Assembly (NCBI RefSeq): GCF_947495825.1
Contig: NZ_CANMAH010000004.1
Span: forward strand, 124,001 to 188,000
From: an uncultured Psychrobacter sp.
GTDB taxonomy: Bacteria > Pseudomonadota > Gammaproteobacteria > Pseudomonadales > Moraxellaceae
Reading direction: 5' to 3'
Length of the DNA: 64,000 nt
The position numbers and the translations under genes are program-made. Each line of letters begins with the position of its first letter. Position 1 is the stretch's first letter. The notes beneath the pieces were generated by a model. The model did no database searches and had not been told where the DNA came from. It saw only the letters and a program-made list of their open reading frames with translations. This document shows, in pieces, positions 58,242-64,000 of this stretch.

Positions 58242-58610
58242 ATGTCAGGTACTCTCTCATCACATATTTTAGATACCCATCTTGGCAAACCTGCTGCTGA
58301 TATCGCAGTGACGCTACATCGCGTAAGCGCAAGCGGTGAGGCGTCATTATTAGCCAATGGCGTCACCAACTCTGATGGACGCGTGACCCCAGATAGCTGG
58401 TCGTTTGACCCAACTATTGATATTGCCGAATATCACTTGGATGTTGGCCGTTATACTTTAACGTTTGATACTCAGGCTTATTTTGATGCCCAAAACCTAA
58501 CGGCTTTTTATCCGCAGGTCGTCATCGATTTTATGATAAGTGACAACGGTCACTATCATGTACCGCTACTACTTAGCGCACATGGCTACAGCACGTATCG
58601 CGGTTCGTAA
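58242..58610 (+). CDS. uraH: 5-hydroxyisourate hydrolase
   Basis: UraH, of the transthyretin-like family, hydrolyses 5-hydroxyisourate, the product of urate oxidase, to OHCU. The 122-residue protein starts with LSSHILDTHLGKPA, containing the His of the active site, has an Arg/His near RVTPDSW, and ends in the diagnostic YRGS. The ribosome site AAAGGA is good. It is between uraD and the membrane urate oxidase gene. Confidence 0.96.
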   Translation: MSGTLSSHILDTHLGKPAADIAVTLHRVSASGEASLLANGVTNSDGRVTPDSWSFDPTIDIAEYHLDVGRYTLTFDTQAYFDAQNLTAFYPQVVIDFMISDNGHYHVPLLLSAHGYSTYRGS

Positions 58611-58676
58611 ATTTAGTACGTCATAGTGTAAACATACACTGGATAAAAGAACATTAGACAAAAGGACACTTGCCAT

Positions 58677-60053
58677 ATGGGTGCATATCTTCTCGATTGG
58701 GTCGCTTTATTTTTTCGCTGGTTTCACGTTATCGCTGGGATTGCTTGGATTGGCGCGTCTTTTTATTTTGTTTGGTTAGATCTGAGCCTTCGTAAGCCGC
58801 CACAGTGGAAAGCCGATAAAGGTATCTCAGGCGACTTATGGGCGGTACATGGTGGCGGTTTTTATGAGATTGCTAAATACAAGCTTGAACCTGAAGAGAT
58901 GCCAAAAACCCTGCACTGGTTTAAATGGGAGGCTTATACGACGTGGCTAACTGGTATGGCAATGCTTTCTATTGTCTATTATGCCAACGCCACAGCTTAT
59001 CTGATTGACCCCAGCAAAGTCGCTTTTGGCAGTAGCGTCGGAGCCATATCGACAAGCTTACTGTTTTTATTTGGCAGCTATTTCATCTATGAAGTGATCG
59101 TTCGCAGTCACTTAGGCAAAAACGCCTTTATCTTTAGCTCGCTTATTTTTATATTGTTGATCATCGCGACGTGGGGATCGTATCAGCTGTTCAGCGATCG
59201 CGCCTCCTTTATTCATATTGGGGCCATCTTAGGTACGGTCATGGCGGGCAACGTACTCTTTGGTATCATGCCAGCTCAGCGCGCGCTTGTAGATTGTGTG
59301 CGGCGCGGTGAAAAACCCGGTAAAGAAGTAGCAGACTTGGCGCTACAAGCAAAAAACCGCTCGCTAATGAACAACTATTTTACCTTACCGCTGATTTTTA
59401 CCATGATTAGCAACCACTATCCGATGATGTACTCTCATGCGCACGGTTGGTTGATATTGGTATTTGTCGGTATCATCACTGCCCTTGTACGTCATTACTT
59501 TAACCAAAAACACCTAGGTAACACACAAACAAAATTCCTCTGGATCCCGGCATTACTAACGGTGCTATTAATTATTTGGATGCGCCCAGCGCCAATCGAA
59601 CCATTACCTGCTACTAGTGCTCCAGTGGCTGCCGCGCCAGTAACCGACAGTACGCCCCCTGCTGCTAGTACAGAGAGTGAAGCAGACCATGCTACTGCTG
59701 CTAAGGCCACCTCCAATACTACTGCCAGTACTGTTTCTAATGTCGATTCTAATGCCAATGCGAATGAAAGTGAAAGTGCTGCTGCCGAAACTGTGCCAGT
59801 TACCGCCTCGGCCGACGATGCTATTATGGCTGTCGTGCATACGCGTTGTAGTACCTGTCATGCCGTGCAGCCAACTCAACAAGGCTTCGCTGCACCGCCA
59901 GCAGGTATTGTCCTTCAAACCCCTGAAGACATGAAAATTCACAAAGCCAAAATCATAACGGCGGTACAAACTGGCTATATGCCACTTGGCAATCTTACAC
60001 AGTTGACGGATGAAGAGCGTCAGCAAATTGTAGCGTATGCTTCTGGGTTATAA
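58677..60053 (+). CDS. puuD: Membrane-bound urate oxidase with cytochrome c domain
   Basis: PuuD-type proteins are integral-membrane urate oxidases fused to a cytochrome c and thought to pass electrons to the respiratory chain instead of to oxygen, so without making H2O2. The 458-residue protein has about eight membrane segments up to residue 300 (starting DWVALFFRWFHVIAGIAWIG), an Ala/Thr/Ser-rich low-complexity linker (about residues 315-380), and a haem c site CSTCH at residues 391-395 with a Met near 430 as possible axial ligand. It lies with uraD and uraH, which take the product to allantoin. Confidence 0.9.
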   Translation: MGAYLLDWVALFFRWFHVIAGIAWIGASFYFVWLDLSLRKPPQWKADKGISGDLWAVHGGGFYEIAKYKLEPEEMPKTLHWFKWEAYTTWLTGMAMLSIVYYANATAYLIDPSKVAFGSSVGAISTSLLFLFGSYFIYEVIVRSHLGKNAFIFSSLIFILLIIATWGSYQLFSDRASFIHIGAILGTVMAGNVLFGIMPAQRALVDCVRRGEKPGKEVADLALQAKNRSLMNNYFTLPLIFTMISNHYPMMYSHAHGWLILVFVGIITALVRHYFNQKHLGNTQTKFLWIPALLTVLLIIWMRPAPIEPLPATSAPVAAAPVTDSTPPAASTESEADHATAAKATSNTTASTVSNVDSNANANESESAAAETVPVTASADDAIMAVVHTRCSTCHAVQPTQQGFAAPPAGIVLQTPEDMKIHKAKIITAVQTGYMPLGNLTQLTDEERQQIVAYASGL

Positions 60054-60111
60054 ATAAGCTTTCTAATCCCTAAACAAACAATTATCTTGACCAATGACGT
60101 AGACATCCTTA

Positions 60112-60147
60112 AAGTGTTAACAATGGATACTATTAAGTGTTAACAAT
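60112..60147 (+). repeat. Two 13-bp direct repeats before the NCS1 permease gene
   Basis: AAGTGTTAACAAT occurs exactly twice, at 60112-60124 and 60135-60147, centre to centre 23 bases. Each copy contains the palindrome GTTAAC. They lie 40-75 bases before the permease start and could be activator or repressor sites. Confidence 0.6.
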
Positions 60148-60185
60148 CTTTGTTTCGATTGACTCTAACCTAAAGGGATAAAAGG

Positions 60186-61697
60186 ATGTCTACTGCGAAT
60201 GAGCAAGGAAGTCGGCAAAGCAATCATAAAAACACCGCTCTTTATGACTGCAATAAGTTTAATCCAGAACGCAAAAACTCAAGATTATATAACGACGATT
60301 TAGCGCCTCTACAGCCGGCAGAGCGTAATTGGGGCTGGTTTGCCATATTTAACGTCTGGTCTAATGACATCCAAAGTCTATTCGGTTATACCCTTGCAGC
60401 CTCCTTGTTTTTGAGCTATGGCTTGAGTGGCTGGTGGGTAATGGCAGCTATTATCTGTTCAGGCTTCATTGTCATGTGGATGGTAAACTTAACTGGTAAA
60501 CCTAGTGTCAAATATGGTATCCCCTTCCCTGTATTAGTACGTGCTAGCATGGGCATTAACGGTGCCAATTTACCTGCTATTCTACGCGCTATTATTGGTA
60601 TTTTTTGGTACGGTGTGCAGACCTACTTTGCTTCAACCGCAGTCGCCATTTTGCTGGCTATTTTTATAGGCAGTCCAGATACGACATTCTTAGGTTTAAA
60701 CAGTACGGCATGGATCGCTTTTGTTATCGTTTGGGTATTTCAAATCCTGCTATTTTGGGCGGGTATCGAACCGATTAAGCATTTTTTAAATTGGGCGGGC
60801 CCCTTAGTTTATGTCGTGATGGTTGTCCTTATGGCGGTCATCTGGTATCAGTCAGGTTCTGAGTTGCTACCAGCCATCAACTCTATTTTTGCAAGTGGCA
60901 GTGATTATAGCGGTAACTCCATACAAGCCTTTACTGCTATCATCGGTACAATGGTTGCTTACTTTGCCGCAGTCGTCATCAACTTCGGTGATTTTTCACG
61001 CTTTTTACGTAGTGAGCGTGATATGCGCTTAGGCAATTTAGTTGGTCTGCCCATTAACATGGTGTTTTTCTCTTTTATTGCTTTGGTCATTACTGCTGGC
61101 ACCTTGGTCATATTCGGTGAAGCGCTGACCAATCCATCGGACATCGTTGATCGCGTGGACGCTCTACCCTTGACTATCATTGCAGCAGTGACCTTTTTTG
61201 CCGCTACTGTCGGTATCAATATGGTCGCAAACTTTATTCCTCCTGCTTACGACTTGGCCAATTTGTTTCCTAAACATATCAACTTTCGTAGAGGTGGCTT
61301 AATCACTGCTGTCATCGCCTTTTTCGTTGGCGCACTGTGGTTATCATTTATCAGTAAGATCGGTATTGTTGGTTTCGTCAATGCTATCGGTGCCATCATC
61401 GCGCCATTCTTTGGTATCTTAGTAATCGACTACTATCTGATTAAACGTCAACATATTGATATGAATGATTTGTTTTCAGCTCAGCCAACAGGCGCTTATT
61501 ATTACTATAAAGGCTGGAACATCCGTGCGCTTATTGCCTTTGCTATCGGTGCTTTGTTCTCTATTGCTACGGTACTGATACCAGCGCTGACCAAGCTTGA
61601 AGGTTATGGTTTCTTGTTAGGCGCTGCATTGGGTGGTGTTGTATATTGGATCTTAATGCGCCCATATGCAGTGGACCCTGACACGATAGTAGAATGA
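60186..61697 (+). CDS. NCS1 family nucleobase/allantoin permease
   Basis: The 503-residue protein is a nucleobase:cation symporter-1 with 12 membrane segments. Family segments are NWGWFAIFNVWSNDIQSLFG (segment 1), GIPFPVLVRASMGINGANLP, FWYGVQTYFAST, and the second repeat INFGDFSRFLRSERDMRLGN. Relatives carry allantoin, hydantoin or cytosine/uracil; position between the urate oxidase and allantoinase genes favours allantoin. Ribosome site AAGG-GATAAAAGG precedes ATG. The two direct repeats upstream suggest separate control from uraD-puuD. Confidence 0.9.
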   Translation: MSTANEQGSRQSNHKNTALYDCNKFNPERKNSRLYNDDLAPLQPAERNWGWFAIFNVWSNDIQSLFGYTLAASLFLSYGLSGWWVMAAIICSGFIVMWMVNLTGKPSVKYGIPFPVLVRASMGINGANLPAILRAIIGIFWYGVQTYFASTAVAILLAIFIGSPDTTFLGLNSTAWIAFVIVWVFQILLFWAGIEPIKHFLNWAGPLVYVVMVVLMAVIWYQSGSELLPAINSIFASGSDYSGNSIQAFTAIIGTMVAYFAAVVINFGDFSRFLRSERDMRLGNLVGLPINMVFFSFIALVITAGTLVIFGEALTNPSDIVDRVDALPLTIIAAVTFFAATVGINMVANFIPPAYDLANLFPKHINFRRGGLITAVIAFFVGALWLSFISKIGIVGFVNAIGAIIAPFFGILVIDYYLIKRQHIDMNDLFSAQPTGAYYYYKGWNIRALIAFAIGALFSIATVLIPALTKLEGYGFLLGAALGGVVYWILMRPYAVDPDTIVE

Positions 61698-61732
61698 AAA
61701 ACACAGTATAAAAGTAAGTCTGTTTGATAAAA

Positions 61733-61764
61733 ATCAGTACAAACGCTTCTATCTTTGTACTGAT
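61733..61764. other. Hairpin between the permease and allantoinase genes
   Basis: ATCAGTACAAA and TTTGTACTGAT form an 11-bp perfect stem with a 10-nt loop, about 35 bases after the permease stop and 60 before puuE. It lacks a T-run, so it may be an attenuator or mRNA-processing element. Confidence 0.6.
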
Positions 61765-61824
61765 CAATTATTTAATAAGTTTCGAGCAACTATATTGCTC
61801 TGTTTTTACAAAGGATAAAACGTC

Positions 61825-62805
61825 ATGAAAAAAAAGGTTACCAGCGACTTTAATCACGAAGCCTACCCACGCGATCTAAAAGGCTATGGTGGCAATCCAC
61901 CACAAGCAAACTGGCCAGGCGGCGCAAAGATCGCTGTGCAGTTCGTACTAAACATCGAAGAGGGCGCAGAAAACAGCGTCATGCATGGTGATGGTCAGTC
62001 TGAGCGCTTTTTATCAGATGTCTTAGGGACACCTGAATTTAATAATCGTCACCAGTCTATCGAGTCGGCTTTTGAATACGGTAGCCGTGTAGGCGTTTGG
62101 CGAGTGTTAGATGTTTTTAAAGAGTACGGTCTGCCCATTACCACTTTTACTTGTGCTTCTGCTGCCGAAAAGACACCACATATTATTGAGCGTGTTCTAG
62201 AAGATGGGCATGAGGTGGCAAGCCACGGACTACGCTGGATCACTTATCAATATATGTATCGTGAGACAGAACGTGAGCACGTACGCCAAGCGACTGAAAT
62301 CTTTAAACGCATGCTTGGTGATCAGCCTCTAGGCTGGTACACTGGACGTGATAGCCCCAATACGCGTGAGCTGGTCGCTGAACAAGGCGGCTATATCTAC
62401 GACTCTGATTCCTACGCTGATGAGCTACCTTACTGGCTCAATGTTAAGGTAGAAGAAGGCAGCCAGCTTACCCGTAAGCCGCATCTGGTTATCCCTTATA
62501 CGCTTGAAACCAACGATATGCGCTTTGCGTCGAGCCCTGGCTTTACCAACGCCGAACCCTTTTATCACTATCTAAAGGACAGCTTCGATACTTTATACGA
62601 AGAAGGCGCACATACCCCCAAAATGCTAACCATCGGTTTGCACTGCCGCATTATCGGCCGCGCTGGCCGTATCACGGCGCTCAAACAATTTTTAAAGTAC
62701 ATCACCAGTAAACCTGACGTTTGGGTATGTCGCCGCGATGAAATCGCTAAGCACTGGTATGAAAATCATCCAGCTACAGCAGATAATACTGCAAATTGGA
62801 TGTAA
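61825..62805 (+). CDS. puuE: Allantoinase (polysaccharide-deacetylase type)
   Basis: PuuE hydrolyses (S)-allantoin to allantoate; it is unrelated to the amidohydrolase-type allantoinase. The 326-residue protein is a NodB/polysaccharide-deacetylase-fold barrel with an N-terminal AVQFVLNIEEGAENSVMHGD segment, TFTCASAAEKTPHIIE, the EDGHEVASHGLRWI metal-site region and the C-terminal LKQFLKYI-VWVCRRDEIA pattern. Ribosome site AAAGGA. It is followed after 68 bases by allE, the ureidoglycine aminohydrolase gene. No allantoate-processing gene lies between them. Confidence 0.93.
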   Translation: MKKKVTSDFNHEAYPRDLKGYGGNPPQANWPGGAKIAVQFVLNIEEGAENSVMHGDGQSERFLSDVLGTPEFNNRHQSIESAFEYGSRVGVWRVLDVFKEYGLPITTFTCASAAEKTPHIIERVLEDGHEVASHGLRWITYQYMYRETEREHVRQATEIFKRMLGDQPLGWYTGRDSPNTRELVAEQGGYIYDSDSYADELPYWLNVKVEEGSQLTRKPHLVIPYTLETNDMRFASSPGFTNAEPFYHYLKDSFDTLYEEGAHTPKMLTIGLHCRIIGRAGRITALKQFLKYITSKPDVWVCRRDEIAKHWYENHPATADNTANWM

Positions 62806-62873
62806 CCCTAAGTTCAGCTACCAATTTTAGACGTAAGTTCATTGCGGCACACAACTACCAAGGATTATTAACC

Positions 62874-63707
62874 ATGGCAACAAAAAGTACTTATTACGCA
62901 CCAACTGGCGGATTGCCGCCACAAACACAACTTCTATCCGATCGCGCTATCTTCACCGAAGCTTATGCGATTATTCCCAAACGCGTCTTAACTGATATTG
63001 TGATTAGCTACCTGCCGTTTTGGGAAGGCATGCGCATGTGGGTGATTGCACGTCCACTAAGCGGTTTTTCGGAAACCTTCTCACAATACATCGTTGAAGT
63101 CGCGCCCAATGGTGGCTCTGACAAGCCTGAGCTAGATGCTAAAGCCGAAGCAGTATTGTTTGTCGTTGAAGGTGAGATGGATATTACCATTGAGGGCAAG
63201 GCGCATCATCTTGAAGCCGGTAGTTATGTATTCTTACCGCCAGCATGCAAATGGACGCTAAAAAACAACAGCGACAAGCACGTTAAATTTCATTGGATCC
63301 GTAAAGCTTATCAGTTTGTAGAGGGCATCGATGTGCCCGAACCTTTTGTGACCAGCGATCATGAGGTCGAAGCAATCGCGATGCCAGATACAGATGGCGT
63401 TTGGAAAACCACCAGATTTACCGAGCAGTCTGATATGCGTCACGACATGCATGTAAATATCGTGACCTTTGAGCCAGGCGGCGTGATTCCATTCGATGAA
63501 ACTCATGTGATGGAACATGGCCTGTATGTCCTAGAAGGTAAAGCTGTGTATCACTTAAACGCTGAATGGGTAGAAGTTGAAGCGGGTGACTTTATGTGGC
63601 TACGTGCATTTTGCCCACAGTCTTGTTACGCCGGCGGCCCTGGTCCCTTTAGATACTTACTATACAAAGACGTAAATAGACATATGCCGTTTATTCGTCC
63701 AGAATAA
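62874..63707 (+). CDS. allE: (S)-ureidoglycine aminohydrolase
   Basis: AllE converts (S)-ureidoglycine to (S)-ureidoglycolate and ammonia. The ATG at 62874 is preceded by AAGGATT and gives 277 residues; the frame is open 78 bases further upstream but overlaps puuE. Two cupin domains are visible: VVEGEMDITIEGKAHHLEAG with KWTLKN in the first, and HVMEHGLYVLEGKAVYHLNA with EAGDFMWLRAF CPQ-type metal ligands in the second. YYAPTGGLPPQTQLLSDRA at the start is typical of the family. It follows puuE and precedes allA. Confidence 0.94.
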   Translation: MATKSTYYAPTGGLPPQTQLLSDRAIFTEAYAIIPKRVLTDIVISYLPFWEGMRMWVIARPLSGFSETFSQYIVEVAPNGGSDKPELDAKAEAVLFVVEGEMDITIEGKAHHLEAGSYVFLPPACKWTLKNNSDKHVKFHWIRKAYQFVEGIDVPEPFVTSDHEVEAIAMPDTDGVWKTTRFTEQSDMRHDMHVNIVTFEPGGVIPFDETHVMEHGLYVLEGKAVYHLNAEWVEVEAGDFMWLRAFCPQSCYAGGPGPFRYLLYKDVNRHMPFIRPE

Positions 63708-63776
63708 TAAGTGATTCAGAATAGTAAATAACTCTACCAATTAACTGATATTGCTAACCTATAGTAAGGTGAATTC

Positions 63777-64000
63777 ATGAGCACAACAATCGTAACCAAA
63801 CCTTTGACTAAAGCTGATTTTGCGCCATATGGTAAGGTTATCGAACCTTATGATAAGGAAGAACAGACGTCTGATAATTGCTACTATATTAATAGGGGCT
63901 ACGCATGTCGCCACCATGCCATTGCTGAAGCTTCATTAGATGGGGGCACTGTGGGCATGAGTATCTTTCGTGCCAAAAAACGTGAGCTTCCTATCGCTTT
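63777..64000 (+). CDS. allA: Ureidoglycolate lyase, N-terminal part
   Basis: AllA splits (S)-ureidoglycolate into glyoxylate and urea. The frame begins MSTTIVTKPLTKADFAPYGK and is open to the window end, giving 74 complete codons of a protein that is normally about 165 residues. The ADFAPYGKVIEP start and the NCYYINRGYACRHH segment match the family. AAGGTG precedes the ATG. Its product glyoxylate could feed malate synthase. Confidence 0.85.
   Translation, partial: MSTTIVTKPLTKADFAPYGKVIEPYDKEEQTSDNCYYINRGYACRHHAIAEASLDGGTVGMSIFRAKKRELPIA

Noticed and set aside
60087..60093. TTGACCA upstream of the NCS1 permease as an operator
   Set aside because: Only one half-site is present; the following bases ATGACGT do not form a dyad, so it is mentioned only as weak support.

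Overview
The window reads as a chromosomal segment from a gammaproteobacterium of the Moraxellaceae, most likely Psychrobacter (inference from family content and gene order, moderate GC, AT-rich spacers and many small acidic proteins; no database search was possible). Almost every gene is a housekeeping, envelope or nutrient-uptake gene. No insertion sequence, prophage, CRISPR array, rRNA or tRNA gene was found.

Layout. 0.0-9 kb (minus strand): the pyrG - kdsA - eno - ftsB - ispD block common in gammaproteobacteria, interrupted by a copper island (copA, copZ) and by a small HMA-fold protein without the metal-binding cysteines. 9-13 kb: three tandem trimeric-type porin paralogues, two sharing a promoter motif. 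13-19 kb: malate synthase G (glcB), miaE, and four consecutive small, acidic, probably disordered proteins. 19-27.5 kb: a DUF2058 gene, polyphosphate kinase, mtgA, a glutaredoxin-like gene, L-lactate permease and dehydrogenase, and a rhomboid protease. 27.6-35.6 kb: a MipA/OmpV protein, an EamA transporter, Hsp20, a Prx5 peroxiredoxin, fumC, a 5-formyl-THF cyclo-ligase, a small membrane protein and an Na+/H+ antiporter-family protein. 35.9-44 kb: lon, a lipoprotein Cu/Zn SOD, topA, an unknown membrane-anchored protein and a DUF2799 lipoprotein.

44-54.4 kb is an iron-acquisition island: tonB-exbB-exbD facing a siderophore ABC importer (lipoprotein SBP, two permeases, ATPase), then a siderophore-interacting reductase and a TonB-dependent receptor. 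Fur-box-like sequences precede tonB, the SBP and the receptor. No siderophore biosynthesis gene is present, so the system looks built for scavenging.

55.1-64 kb is a urate catabolism island: an NCS2 purine permease, a RutR-like TetR regulator, uraD, uraH, a cytochrome-tailed membrane urate oxidase (puuD), an NCS1 permease, puuE, allE and the start of allA. Two RutR-type dyads (core TGACCA-N2-TRGTCA) sit in front of the permease and between the regulator and uraD, suggesting one local regulon. The end product, glyoxylate, could be consumed by the malate synthase at 13-15 kb.

The least expected finding is a 70-bp palindromic intergenic element present twice in opposite orientation (23219-23288 and 52116-52185). 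Its 8 differences fall only in the predicted loop, in a bulge, or at stem positions where pairing is kept.
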